Shown piece after piece: positions 1 through 10,734 of a DNA stretch of 64,000 bases; the stretch's first letter is position 1, and each line of letters starts with the position of its first letter. Source of the stretch: Chelydra serpentina. Taxonomy: Eukaryota > Chordata > Testudines > Chelydridae. The notes beneath the pieces are model-generated. The model saw only the letters and a list, made by a program, of their open reading frames with translations. It did not search any database and was not told the DNA's origin. The stretch lies in assembly GCA_037349315.1 (NCBI GenBank), contig JBAIAC010000027.1, positions 22,546,501 through 22,610,500 of the forward strand. The letters run 5' to 3'. The position numbers were made by a program, and so were the translations under genes.

Positions 1-1139
1 CCAGGGCATGTCCGTAGAGGCTTCCTCCCACAGCCTAGAGGACTCCCGTCGTTTCTCCAGTCCCGCAGGGATTTCACACGCAGCGCTGACAGCCTGCGCT
101 CTCCAGGGCGAAGGGCAAACGGGAGGAGGTGACATAGCCGCTCCTTGCGGCGCTGGCTGCAGTCCGGGCTGGGCGCCGTTCTCAGGTAGGGCTGGTCCCT
201 GCGCTGTGAGTAGCGTGCTGGAAATCGTGAGCAGGAGCTGCCAGCTGCCCCAGCCCACTCAGCTGCTGTGGTCTCAGCCTCCCAGCACAGGAAGGGGGAG
301 CGGCCTGGGCCTGGCTTGCGAAGGTCTCTGGGTGGTCCCCAAACTGAGCACGGTCCGTAATGCAGCTCTGTCGCATGCCGGTGAGTGCGTGAACACGGGA
401 GAGACACACAGGGGCTTGCATATGCAGCCAAGCTCCCAGCACATGCAGCCACACAATCCAGTGTCAGCCTGGCTGAGCTAGGACAGGTTGCAGAGCCAGC
501 GGGGTGGAGGGGGGATTATTTGGGCCTTCTCAGGGAGATGGGACAAAGCTAAATTGGAGAACCCTGCGGAGGGTGAGGCCTGCCTGTTTCGCTTCTGTTT
601 CTAACCTCAGGCTTGGGCTGGGCAGTTGTGTTTTTATAATTGCAGCAGATAAAGGCAATGTTTAGTTTTCAGCTGTTTCGATATTTAAATGCTCACAGTT
701 GCAGGAAGTGCTGGGGGTCAGACTAATTATTGAATGACAGCAGATGCTGAGATTCGGAAAGTTAAAGCACAAATTAACACACAAATTATCCACATCCAAT
801 GTCAAAATATACCAATTAAATCTCCTTCCATCCACTCTGATACGCCAGCAAGCAGCAGTTCTCTTACTTTGCCTAGCTGTAAATTCTGGTTAGCGTCGAT
901 GGAGGTATTTATTGTCGGGTTGTGTGTGCGCGGTGAAATCAGCCCTGACCAATTACCCTATTTGTGACCCAGGCATCCCCGTGTGCACATAGGGACACGC
1001 GCGGTGCAGAGCTCACCCGCATGATGTGCACATGCCCATATATACAGACGTACGCGTAGAGATTGGCAGACTCAGCCAGTGGGCACACAGAGCAGCCCAT
1101 TGCACGTGTGCATAGGCATGCAGACAGGGGCGCATTCAG
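1..1139. other. Unassigned DNA upstream of SEPTIN4 exon 2
   Basis: I recognise no gene here. The first 185 bases are GC-rich and end in a donor-like CTCAG|GTAGGG at 181-190, but no ATG-started frame runs into it in the phase needed by the exon at 3052. It could be a non-coding first exon, but nothing else supports that. From about 600 to 960 the DNA becomes AT-rich. The stretch is probably SEPTIN4 first-intron or promoter-proximal sequence. Confidence 0.4.
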
Positions 1140-1938
1140 ATGTGGGCCAAAAGAAATCTGATGAGGTTCCACAAGGACAAGTGCAGAGTCCTGCACTTAG
1201 GATGGAAGAATCCTATACACGGCTACAGACTAGGGACCGAATGGCTGGGCAGCAGTTCTGCAGAAAAGGACCTAGTGGATGAGAAGCTGGATATGAGTCA
1301 ACAGTGTGCTCTTGTTGCCAAGAAGGCTAACAGCATTTTGGGCTGTATAAGTAGGAGCATTGCCAGCAGATCGAGGGACGTGATCATTCCTCTCTATTCG
1401 GCACTGGTGAGGCCTCATCTGGAGTATTGTGTCCAGTTTTGGGCCCCACACTACAAGAAGGATGTGGATAAATTAGAAAGAGTCCAGCGGAGGGCAACAA
1501 AAATGATTAGGGGGCTGGAGCACATGACTTATGAGGAGAGGCTGAGGGAACTGGGATTGTTTAGCATGCAGAAGAGAAGAGTGAGGGGGGATTTGATAGC
1601 TGCTTTCAACTACCTGAAAGGGGGTTCCAAAGAGGCTGGATCTAGACTGTTCTCAGTGGTAGAAGATGACAGAACTAGGAGTAATGGTCTCAAGTTGCAG
1701 AGGGGGAGGTTTAGGTTGGATATTAGGAAACACTATTTCACTAGTAGGGTGGTGTAGAACTGGAATGGGTTACCTAGGGAGGTGGTGGTGGAATCTCCTT
1801 CCTTAGAGGTTTTGAAGGTCAGGCTTGACAAAGCCCTGGCTGGGATGATTTAGTTGGGGTTGGTCCTGCTTTGAGCAGGCGGTTGGACTAGATGACCTCC
1901 TGAGGTCCCTTCCAACCCTGAGATTCTCTGATTCTATG
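1140..1938 (+). mobile_element. CR1 LINE, 5'-truncated, 3' end of ORF2 plus tail
   Basis: The + strand reads about 200 codons of the C-terminal part of a CR1 ORF2 (post-RT region with [20 protein letters not shown] and [15 protein letters not shown]), ending in a stop at 1755-1757. A CR1 3' UTR follows and ends in the diagnostic ATTCT-type repeat near 1938. It starts abruptly inside the reading frame, as expected from incomplete reverse transcription. It lies in sense upstream of SEPTIN4 exon 2. Confidence 0.93.
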
Positions 1939-3051
1939 TGATGGGAGCCCCGTGCCCCTGCACATCCAGGCATGTGACGGGATAGGAGGAAACCAAAATG
2001 TGGCAGCAGGAGGTGGGGTGGGGGGGGGCTGGCTAGTGCCGCCTGAGTGTTCATCACCTCGCCGCAGGCGGGGGAGGCTGCGGGGTGCACGGGTTACGCT
2101 GTGTTGAAGATGCAGCAAGTACCGAGCTGTCCCCAGTACCCAGAGTTACTGGTGGCCCCTGACGGTCTCCTTCAATAGTGCAGCCTCTCCATTGCTCTCC
2201 TCTGGCAGTGCTGGTACAGAGCTCCTGCAGGGCTTGCAGGCACAGGGAGCTGTGCAATTCTGGCTCGCGCCCCAGCGCGGCTCCCCCAGCCAGCTGCCTT
2301 CTGTCCCTGCCTTTGATCTTTTCTTTCTTTGATTCCTTTTCTCCATCCCACCCCACACGCGCTCACCCCTCACACGCTGCAATCAGGCAGCAGAGTGTGA
2401 GGGGGGCCCGGCTGCTTCTGGAGACCCTGAGGAGACGCAGCCCTGTGCAGTGGAGCAGGCTGTCCCTGGGGAAGGGGCCAGCCCCTGCCTCCCGGAGCCG
2501 GCTGAGACCCATGGGGAGCAAGCAGTAAGAGTCTGAACTGTATCTCGAGGTGCATGGGAATGTCCCTCCAGCCTGGGCCATCCCCATACCGCTTCCCAGT
2601 GGATCCCCAGCCCTGACCTCTGGGAGCCCGAACCCATTGGGCGCGAGGAAGATGCTACCACTTACCTAACTCTTCCTCATGCTCTCCCAGCCCCCCTCTT
2701 GGTGCATGTGATTATTAACAGTGGATTCCTTGCACGCTTGCACTAACGACTCATACAGCGGGGGGTGGGGCTGGCAGCACTAGATATCTCCAGTAGCTGC
2801 TGAGCTTCCAACCTATAACGTTCCATCTGAGCTGAAAGTATCCTGCAAATGCGGGTAACAACTTCCCCTGCGCCGGGACTAGCGGGGAGGTGCGCATGGG
2901 CTCATTCCACCTGCCCTCGCGCCGTCACGTCTAACGTTCCATAAATCAGCGCGCTCCTCTCTCTGCCCCGCTCCTCTCTCTGCCCTGCTCCCCCTGGCTG
3001 CCCCGCTCTCCCCCTGCCGCTCCCCCCCCCCCCCCGCTCCCGTCTCTGCAG
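1939..3051. other. Unassigned DNA before exon 2
   Basis: I see no gene. The last 120 bases are a strong pyrimidine tract (CTCTCT runs and a poly-C run at about 3021-3035) leading to the AG at 3050-3051. This is the acceptor of the first recognised SEPTIN4 exon. Confidence 0.5.
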
Positions 3052-3369
3052 ATAAAGCACTTCCTGAAAGAAGACTCGGAGGAAGCAGAGCTGGCTCAGT
3101 TCTTGAAGGAGTTCCCTTCGGGCGAGAGCTTTAGGAAAGTGGAGCCGGAGGAGGGCAAGAGGGCCCATGGCCAGGGGCCCATAGATCCCGGCATGTTCTC
3201 CAGCGTAGCCTGGCCCATTGCCGATGAGCTGCTAGACGACAAGGAGCTGAGGCCCTTCTCCCAGCCTCGGCCCCTGGACTTTCAGCAGCACATCGCGGCT
3301 CCAGCACCACCGAGCCCCTCGCGGCCTAGAAGCCCATGGGGCAAGCTTGATCCATACGACTCTTCTGAG
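3052..3369 (+). CDS. SEPTIN4: SEPTIN4 exon 2 (N-terminal variable region)
   Basis: This exon encodes 106 codons starting IKHFLKEDSEE and ending SPWGKLDPYDSSE. It begins in phase 0 after TCTCTGCAG and ends at GAG|GTACGG in phase 0. The region is acidic then proline-rich. In mammals it carries isoform-specific sequence ahead of the GTPase domain and is the fastest-evolving part of the protein. No methionine opens the exon (its first codon is ATA), so an upstream exon must supply the start. The first in-frame ATG inside is at 3193. The block SPWGKLDPYDSSE is the strongest orthology mark. Confidence 0.93.
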
Positions 3370-4135
3370 GTACGGGGCATCCCGGGGCAGCCTCAGTCGC
3401 GAGGAGCTCCAGCCTCTGGGTTACTGGGCAGCAGAGAGCTGGGTGGCTTGTACAGCTCTGATCTGCCTGTTTGCTGTGCCAGGCGCCAGGGATCAAGGAC
3501 ACCTACACACCAGGGCTAGGGCTTGCATGGGCTCCTAAATCCATTGTGCCTGCAAAGGGCCGAGCGCTCCTAGATCTCCTCACATGGGCTTCCCTGGAGC
3601 TGAGGGTACTCGATTTGTGTCGGGATTGGCTCCAAAGTGTCCAAATCCCTGTGCAAAGGCCTGTCCCTGCCTCCTGGCCTCTCCTTGCTAGGCGGCGAGG
3701 ACGATGCTGTGCTCTGCCGCAGCGGCTGGGTACCCTGTGCTGGCCCTCACCGCCTGCCCCAGCCTCTGACGCTGTCTGCCTGCTCAGGCCTCCGTACACA
3801 GCTGGCCAGGGACAAGCCAGCCTGAGCAGGCGCCTCTGAGGGCAAGCCCCAAAGCTGGGGACCTCGGAGGCGGCCTCACTCTCGGCAGATGGGCTCCGTA
3901 GTCATCAGTGGCGGCTCTTCCCCTGCCCGTCGTGAGCTCTGGCCTCCTTCAGCCGGAGCATCCCTGCCAAGTGCAGAGGTCTGAGGGAGCCCTAGCCTGC
4001 TTAGGGCTTTGGCCACAAGCGCCAGGGCATAGAATGGGCCCGCTGACTGCTCTCCCTCCCAGCGGCGGGTGTGCCCTGGGGGCGAGGTGGGGGTGGCACT
4101 CCAGATTCACATGCCCCCCCTCCTGTGCCCTGCAG

Positions 4136-4229
4136 GACGATAAGGAGTACGTGGGCTTTGCGACGCTCCCCAATCAGGTCCATCGGAAATCGGTGAAGAA
4201 GGGGTTTGACTTCACGCTGATGGTGGCAG
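4136..4229 (+). CDS. SEPTIN4: SEPTIN4 exon 3
   Basis: This exon encodes [20 protein letters not shown] and onward to TLMVA, the entry to the GTPase domain including the polybasic stretch (HRKSVKKG) that binds phosphoinositides in septins. The acceptor is CCTGCAG|GAC and the donor is GCAG|GTAGGG. It ends after the first base of the glycine codon that opens the P-loop. Confidence 0.95.
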
Positions 4230-4731
4230 GTAGGGGCGCCCCTGAGGCCTCACCCAGCAGCCATTGGAAGGGGCCCCCGGGCACAGGCGCTCTGGGACAG
4301 GCTGTGGGGGAAGGAGAGAGGCTAGGAATGCTGCCTCCTGATGCGGGAGTGGGGTGAAAATGGGCAGAGGAGGCCCCAGCAGTGTAGACTGTGGGAGCTG
4401 GGCAGGTGGATTCACACTCCCCTGTTCAGGAGCCCAGCATGTCCTGGGAGCTCAGCCGCAGAGCACAGTGGAAGAGATGCCTGTCTTCCATTCCTCTCCC
4501 CTGTAATCCTGGCAGTGCCTGGCCTCCAGCCACGGCCCTGCTGCTGCCTTTGGAGAGGAGGCAGAAATCCCAGACTGGATCCCAGACACACGGAGTCTCG
4601 TTTCTGGAGCAGCAGCTCCTGACCCTGTCTCTTTGGCATGTGCCCTGGGAACCTGACAGGGGCCAAAGGAGCCCAAGCCTCTTGCCTCGCTTCTGATCTC
4701 CATGAACTGCTGTCTTTCTGCTTCCCCCTAG

Positions 4732-4818
4732 GAGAGTCTGGCCTGGGGAAATCCACCCTGGTGAGCAGCCTCTTCCTCACTGACATGTACAGGGATCACA
4801 AACTCCTCAGTGCAGAAG
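4732..4818 (+). CDS. SEPTIN4: SEPTIN4 exon 4 (P-loop)
   Basis: This exon carries the G1/Walker A motif GESGLGKS followed by [21 protein letters not shown]. The loop lysine and serine that contact nucleotide phosphates and Mg are both intact. The acceptor is CCCCTAG|GAG and the donor is GAAG|GTAAGA, a good consensus site. Intron 4 after it is 14.5 kb and is the main landing area for transposons. Confidence 0.96.
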
Positions 4819-5207
4819 GTAAGAGGAGAGACCGGCCAGCTGGGAGCAGCTGGGGATTGGTAGGGAGGGAGCAGCCTGGCTCGCTCAGCAGGGAGCACTC
4901 CATGTGGGGCTTGCTAGAGCTCAGTGCCTGGTAGGAGGCAGCTTTAGGGAAAGGCTGGCTGCCCCGGCTGTTCAGGCGAGAGGGAGGGATCTTCGCTGGG
5001 GTTTCCTGCTCCCTTTTGAGGACATTAGGAGTGAAGTGAAACGGGCGACCGGGCAAGATCCCCGGCTGGTGGAAATCAGTGCCGTGCCCTGGAGCGCCCC
5101 GCAGCTGGTCGAAAGCATCTGCTCCTTAGGCGGAGCTTCAGAGAACACAGTGAGGCCTCTTAGTAAACGAGTGGGATGATGTTGTAGAGACCTTTCTGTG
5201 AGGGGTG
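4819..5207. other. Intron 4, 5' part, unassigned
   Basis: This is single-copy-looking intron sequence after the exon 4 donor. I see no coding or RNA signal. Confidence 0.5.
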
Positions 5208-5648
5208 TGTCAAGAAGCGTGGGGGAGCCAGGGCCCTGCACCCCCACTTCCTGCGATTCACATTCACCGTGACTCTCAGCCAGCCAGTAGAACAGACGGT
5301 TTATTAGGGGTGACAGGAACACAATCCAACCCAGAGCTTGTAGGCATAAACAGAACCCCTTAGTCAGGTCCTTCTGGGGCGGGGGGTAGAGAGCTTAGAC
5401 CCCCTTCTCTGGGGCTCTCCCCTCTTCCCCAGCCAACTCCAGGCTGAAACCCACTCCGGCATCTCACCCAGCCTCCCCCCGGCTCCTCCTCCAGCCTTTG
5501 TCCAGCTTCCGGGCAGAAGGTGTCACCTGGCCCCAACCCCGTCCTGGCTCAGGTATCTGTCTCACATCCCCACTGTAGACAGTCCCTGTGAAACTCGCAA
5601 CACTCCCAGGCCAACACTCCCCCCTCCCTGCTGTGTCACAGGGTGTGA
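5208..5648. repeat. Probable LTR-type interspersed repeat, unclassified
   Basis: The block starts near TGTGTCAAGAAGCGTGGGGG and contains a polyadenylation-like GGTTTATTAGG region. Its style (TG start, purine/pyrimidine blocks) resembles reptile LTRs. It has no coding content and I could not define a matching second end or target duplication. It runs directly into the 52-bp tandem array. The call rests on general resemblance only. Confidence 0.35.
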
Positions 5649-6075
5649 CTGACTGGGGGCCCTCTGGGAGAACCCCCTCTTCCCCCTGCCAGGGGGAGCC
5701 CTGACTGGGGGCCCTCTGGGAGAACCCCCTCTTCCCCCTGCCAGGGGGAGCCCTGACTGGGGGCCCTCTGGGAGAACCCCCTCTTCCCCTTCCCAGGGGG
5801 AGCCCTGACTGGGGGCACTCTGGGAAAACCCCCTCTTCCCCTTCCCAGGGGGAGCCCTGACTGGGGGCACTCTGGGAGAACCCCCTCTTCCCCTTCCCAG
5901 GGGGAGCCCTGACTGGGGGCCCTCTGGGAGAACCCCCTCTTCCCCTTCCCAGGGGGAGCCCTGACTGGGGGCACTCTGGGAGAACCCCCTCTTCCCCTTC
6001 CCAGGGGGAGCCCTGACTGGGGGCTCTCTGGGAGAAGCCTCCCCACCCCCGAGGGGAGCCCTGACTGAGGCCCTC
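5649..6075. repeat. 52-bp minisatellite, about 8 copies
   Basis: Units begin CTGACTGGGGGCCCTCTGGG and recur at 5701, 5753, 5805, 5857, 5909, 5961 and 6013, exactly 52 bp apart. They include pyrimidine-rich CCCCCTCTTCCCC and AGGGGGAG blocks. Copies differ at only a few positions. The proline- and serine-rich minus-strand open frames across it (up to 276 codons) are artefacts of the repeat. Confidence 0.93.
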
Positions 6076-6723
6076 TGGGTGGTGTTTATTTGGAGAGATT
6101 CTGTAGAGTTCATACCTGTGGGCCTGGGTCAGCTCCCACTGATGCTCGTGGGAGCTTTGCTTTGGCCCCCTCACGCTGGCACAAGGAGACCCAGCCCTGC
6201 ACAACAAGGGCAAAGGGTTTGGCCCACAGGTGTCCGAATCCCCGTCCGGTCCGGTCGGCTGGCGGCTCCGTCTGTGCTCCCTGCCGGGTTCCACGTGCCC
6301 AAGCTGACCTGTTCCAGGCTCCCGGCTGAGGAGCTCAGGGAGCGGGGTGGTGGGTGGCTGTTTCCTGATTGGGATTGTCTGAACATAGTGCTTGTCTCAG
6401 GCTCTCCTGGGGTGACTCCAGCTGCTCTGGGCGCAGGCAGACTGCGCTAGTCCTTGGGCAGGTGGCGCATCTCCTGCTCGCACCTCCAGGAGGAAGCCTG
6501 CTTACTGCTCTGATTAGTGCAGTGAGGATCTTGTCTGGCTTCTCAAAGGCATGGCTCCTTTCACCTCCACTGCAGTTAGCCGGGGTGCTGACGCCCGCTT
6601 GCTGTGAGCAGAGAGGAGTCTCCAGTTCCCACTGCAGATGAAACGCTGCTTTTGTCTCTGAGGGTTTTTATAAAGAACAGCTGTAGCTATTGCCAGCTCC
6701 CACGGCGCCCCGGTAACGGTCCC

Positions 6724-7636
6724 TCATAGAATATTAGGGTTGGAAGGGACCTTAGGAGGTATCTAGTCCAACCCCCTGCTCAAAGCAGAACCAAGCCCCA
6801 ATTTTTGCCCCAGATCCCGAAATAGATTCATAGACTTTAAGGTCAGAATCATAGAATCATAGAATCTCAGGGTTGGAAGGGACCTCAGGAGGTCATCTAG
6901 TCCAACCCCCTGCTCAAAGCAGGACCAACCCCAACTAGATCATCCCAGCCAGGGCTTTGTCAAGCCTGACCTTAAAAACCTCTAAGGAAGGAGATTCCAC
7001 CACCTCCCTAGGTAACCCATTCCAGTGCTTCACCACCCTACTAGTGAAAAGGTTTTTCCTAATATCCAACCTAAACCTCCCCCTCTGCAACTTGAGACCA
7101 TTACTCCTTGTTCTGTCATCTTCTACCACTGAGAACAGTCTAGATCCATCCTCTTTGGAACCCCCTTTTAGGTAGTTGAAAGCAGCTATCAAATCCCCCC
7201 TCACTCTTCTCTTCTGCATGCTAAACAATCCCAGTTCCCTCAGCTTCTCCTCATAAGTCATGTGCTCCAGCCCCCTAATCATTTTTGTTGCCCTCCGTTG
7301 GACTCTTTCCAATTTATCCACATCCTTCTTGTAGTGTGGGGCCCAAAACTGGACACAGTACTCCAAATGAGGCCTCACCAGTGCCGAATAGAGGGGAATA
7401 ATCACGTCCCTCGATCTGCTGGAAATGCCCCTACTTATACAGCCCAAAATGCCGTTAGCCTTCTTGGGGACCTTCAGAAGGGACCATTATGATCATCTAG
7501 TCTGACCTCCTGCACAATGTAGCCCACAGAATCTCACCCACCCACTCCTGGAAGAGAGTGGCCCTCAAGGATTGAACTCGCAACCCTGGGTTTAGCAGGC
7601 CAATGCTCAAACCACTGAGCTATCCCTCTCCCCTCC
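6724..7636 (-). mobile_element. tRNA-derived SINE split by nested CR1 insertions
   Basis: SINE sequence in minus orientation lies at 6724-6823 (CR1-like tail) and at about 7553-7634 (tRNA-related head ending CCACTGAGCTATCCCTC). Between them sits another CR1-type 3' end (6824-6846 and about 7470-7550, ACTTTAAGGTCAGAAGGGACC family), and inside that lies a third element, a standard CR1 copy at about 6847-7466. The order of insertion is therefore SINE first, then the second CR1 type, then the standard CR1. Confidence 0.8.
6847..7466 (-). mobile_element. CR1 LINE, 5'-truncated, antisense to SEPTIN4
   Basis: The minus strand encodes the CR1 ORF2 C-terminal region ([17 protein letters not shown] start, [20 protein letters not shown]) with few disruptions for about 170 codons. 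The 3' tail sits at the low-coordinate end with the ATCATAGAATCATAGAATC terminal repeat. It is the innermost of three nested elements. Confidence 0.92.
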
Positions 7637-8132
7637 TTTCCCAGCTGCTCAGCTCCCTGCGGCCACAAATGAGCAGGGCTAGGCCTGTGTCCTGTCCACA
7701 GGCAGGGTTGGTGGGGGACAGAAAGCCCAGGCCCCCCCCGTGAAGTGCATCACTTGAATGACCATCACTGATCGTAAGTGTCCACTGCAGCGATCCTTCC
7801 TCAGCATCTGGCTAGATGGCCTGGCCTGGCAGTCCCTGTGTCCCAGCCAGAGCAGCACTGATGGGTGCCCCGCAGAGCCACCCTCATCCCTCTGCTGCCA
7901 GAGAGACGAGCTGCTTGGACTGGGAGGCAGGAAAGGTGGACCCACAGGATCACTGTCCCCCAAGGGATGGGTTACAAAGGGTGGGGTTTAGAAAGTCTTC
8001 AGCCTGCCCAGGCCCCTCCCACCTGAGCACTTGTCTCATGCACAGGAGAACACACCTGCCGTACCAACCCCCTCCCTCTTGCTTGTGTCGCTGAGGAACA
8101 GGCTTAAACCAAACAGCTATAGCTGCTCTTAT
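7637..8132. other. Intron 4, unassigned
   Basis: I recognise no repeat or gene. Confidence 0.4.
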
Positions 8133-8880
8133 AGACTCATAGACTTTAAGGTCAGAAGGGACCATTATGATCATCTAGTCTGACCTCCTGCACAATGCAG
8201 GCCACAGAATCTCACCCACCCACTCCTGCAATAATCCTCTCACCTATGTCTCAGCTATTGAAGTCCTCAAATCATGGTTTAAAGCAGGAATCTCAAACTC
8301 AAATTACCACAAGGGCCACATGAGAACTAGTAAATTGGCCCGAGGGCCGCATCACTGAAACCTTTTCATACAATGATACAAAAGTATAGTCAAAAATGAA
8401 AAAAAAGAAGAGCAATATAGTATTCTATTAAAAGTCAATGTATTAACTTTTTAAAAACTGTAATGCAAAGAGGGGTTTGAATAAAATATAAACACTCAGC
8501 AATGTTTGGAGCTTGGCTGCCAGTGGAGTCGGCACCTATGGGGGGTCGCAGGAAATAACTCCGCGGGCCACGTATTTGAGACCCCTGGTTTAAAGACTTC
8601 AAGATGCAGAGAATCCTCCAGCAAGTGACCCGTGCCCCATGCTGCAGAGGAAGGCGAAAACCTCCAGGGCCTCTGCCGATCTACCCTGGAGGAAAATTCC
8701 TTCCCGACCCCAAATATGGCGATCAGCTGAACCCCGAGCATGTGGGCAAGACTCACCAGCCAGACACCCAGGAAAAAGTTCTCTGTAGTAACTTCTAACA
8801 TCCCATCATTGGGCCTATTTACCACTGATAGTGAAAGGTCAATTAATTACCAAGATCATGTTATCCCATCAAGCCATAAT
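8133..8880 (-). mobile_element. CR1 LINE 3' UTR fragment interrupted by a hAT element
   Basis: The fragment begins at the minus-strand 3' terminus (ACTCATAGACTTTAAGGTC) and runs into the 3' UTR that also follows the large CR1 copy at 11788-15307. For example, both share the block around GATCTACCCTGGAGGAAAAT on opposite strands. Bases 8285-8587 are a later DNA-transposon insertion. Confidence 0.88.
8285..8587. mobile_element. Non-autonomous hAT transposon with 8-bp target duplication
   Basis: The ends are CAGGAATCTCAAACTC and TATTTGAGACCCCTG, imperfect inverted repeats of the CAGGGGTCTCAAA family. The element is flanked by a perfect 8-bp duplication GTTTAAAG at 8277-8284 and 8588-8595. It has no transposase frame at 303 bp. 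The sequence on either side rejoins into continuous CR1 3' UTR, which confirms the boundaries. The same termini occur on the element at 58194-58652. Confidence 0.92.
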
Positions 8881-9172
8881 AATAAGTAATAAGAGCGTCC
8901 ACGCAGAGCTTTGTACCAGTTTAACTACAGCAATGTAAATAGCACCGTTTGTGAAAAGCCTTCTCATGGAGGCCCAGCCAGAGGAGGAATCAAAGCCCCT
9001 TGTTGGGCTCGCTGATTATCCGCAGCAGCCGGGTGGAATCTCCTCAAAGTCTGAAACATTTTCACCCCTTGTTCAAACATTTGGGGTGGGGTGGGGAGGG
9101 GGGCAGGGAAATCACAAAAATGTCATTCCAAACTTTCCTGGTTTTATTTTGTCATTTTGTGAATTTCAACAT
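8881..9172. other. Intron 4, unassigned
   Basis: I recognise no feature in this stretch. Confidence 0.4.
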
Positions 9173-9178
9173 TTAGAC

Positions 9179-9566
9179 AAAAAGAACGAGGAGTACTTGT
9201 GGCACCTCGAAAGCTTCTGCCCAAATACATTTGTTAGTCTCTAAGGGTACGTCTATACTTACCCGTCGCGTCGGAGGCGCGGGATCGATGTTCTGGGTTC
9301 GATTTATCGCGTCTTGTCTAGACGCGATAAATCGAACCAGGAAGTGCTCCCTCGTCGACGCTGGTAATCCAGCTCGACGCGTGGAGCAGGCGGAGTCGAC
9401 GGGGGAGCCAGCGCGCCGCGTCTGGACCACAGGTAAGTTCGAACTAAGATACTTCGATTTCAGCTACGTTAATAACGTAGCTGAAGTTGCGTATCTTAGT
9501 TCGACAGGGGGGGTTAGTGTAGACCTGGGCTAAGGTGCCACAAGAACTCATGTTCTTTTTGCGGAT
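9179..9566. mobile_element. Palindromic MITE-like element interrupted by a second palindromic element
   Basis: The outer ends are long imperfect inverted repeats: AAAAAGAACGAGGAGTACTT with TGTGGCACCT at 9179-9208, against AGGTGCCACAAG with GTTCTTTTT at about 9532-9560. The outer element is split by a second repeat at about 9242-9531. It is non-coding and resembles abundant short reptile DNA elements, but I cannot assign a superfamily. Confidence 0.7.
9242..9531. mobile_element. Hairpin-rich non-autonomous DNA element
   Basis: The ends GGTACGTCTATAC and GTGTAGACCTGGG form an imperfect inverted pair. Inside are two strong hairpins: an 18-bp perfect stem (9296-9313 with 9321-9338, 7-base loop) and a longer stem of about 34 bp per arm spanning 9437-9505 with a small internal bulge. 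The element is CpG- and TCGA-rich, unlike the surrounding intron. It carries a full consensus splice donor CAG|GTAAGT with its GT at 9433-9434, in sense relative to SEPTIN4. CTAA on both sides may be the target duplication. Confidence 0.72.
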
Positions 9567-9599
9567 ACACACTAACACGGCTCCCCCTCTGAAACATTT

Positions 9600-10306
9600 A
9601 GACAAACTTCCCCCAGGTTTAATGGAGATGTCTGTGGTTGCTGGACGCTTCACAGGTCGCAGCTTGAATTAATATTCTCTTGCACATCCATTCCTGTAAA
9701 TGCCTTAGTCTGAAACATGACTAGATGGTCTAATGGGCCCTTTTGGACTGCTCATTATTCAGCCGTCCAATCAGGGAGCAGAAACAGAATCAGGTAGCTC
9801 AGATGACCACTTGTACCCCACAAGGAATGAATAGTCACAACAGCCTGAACAACACACAGGCTGAACATTGCTTGCTCACATATTTGGGTGCAACGATTGC
9901 ATCCATGGAAAATCAGGATTAGATCCCACACGATTTGTGGACTAGAGCAGGGGCTAAATTCAGCCAGCTCTGATTTCTGCAGCTGGGTTCAGACGGGGCT
10001 CACACCCCGTTATACGATAGGATGTATGCAGAGTACAGCTGGGGTTGAGATCCTGGCTGGACTGGAGACTCTCCTTGGATTTATAGTGGAACCTGTTTGC
10101 TGGGGAAGTCACTGAGGCCTGGATCCTCCAAGGTAATGTAACTGGGCTCCTAACTTCCACTGATTAGTCCAATTAAAGTCCTAACTACCCCTGCAGCTCT
10201 GGGTTGGAGTGACTAACGGCCGAGCCCCCAGTGCTGCCCTGCCATCACTTGTCAGCTCCTCAGCCACGGCGGACGGAGAGTCACAGATGGTTAGTTTCTG
10301 GCATGA
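9600..10306. other. Intron 4, unassigned
   Basis: I recognise no repeat family, gene or RNA here. Confidence 0.35.
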
Positions 10307-10490
10307 TCATAGAATCATAGAATATCAGGGTTGGAAGGGACCTTAGGAGATCATCTAGTCTAACCCCCTGCTCAAAGCAGGACCAATCCCCAATTTTTGC
10401 CCCAGATTCCTAAATGGCCCCCTCAAGGATTGAACTCACAACCCTGGGTTTAGCAGGCCAATGCTCAAACCACTGAGCTATCCCTCCCCA
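10307..10490 (-). mobile_element. tRNA-derived SINE with CR1-like 3' tail
   Basis: On the minus strand the head reads as a Pol III promoter region: A-box-like ATAGCTCAGTGGTTTGAGCA and B-box-like GGTTGTGAGTTCAATCC. The body follows (GGGGCAAAAATTGGGGATTG), then the tail shared with CR1 and terminal ATTCTATGATTCTATGAT. The element is full length. Confidence 0.93.
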
Positions 10491-10734
10491 TGTGTCTCTG
10501 GGCTGGAGACAGAGAGTGCCCCTGGTGGTGCAGGTCCACCACTCTCTTGCCCAAGCCAGGAACCCACTGCCTGAGAAAGAGCCTTCCCTAAAGTGGGGGC
10601 TTCTGCTTCTGGGGGAGAATGAGCAACCTGCCCCAGCAGACGCTTCCTCAATCTTTTCAGGCCTCAAGTTGGGTCTGAGGCAGAGCTGGGCCTGACCCAA
10701 CCCCTGCATCGGCACCCTCCACCCCCAACGCTAG

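Noticed and set aside
8..481. 157-codon frame at the window start as a SEPTIN4 first exon
   Set aside because: It shows no similarity to the septin N-terminus and its phase does not fit the donor-like site at 186.
5649..6075. CRISPR array
   Set aside because: The repeats are contiguous with no unique spacers and the genome is vertebrate. The same applies to the other tandem arrays.
5464..6294. 276-codon minus-strand frame rich in Pro, Gly and Arg
   Set aside because: It is an artefact of the 52-bp tandem repeat.
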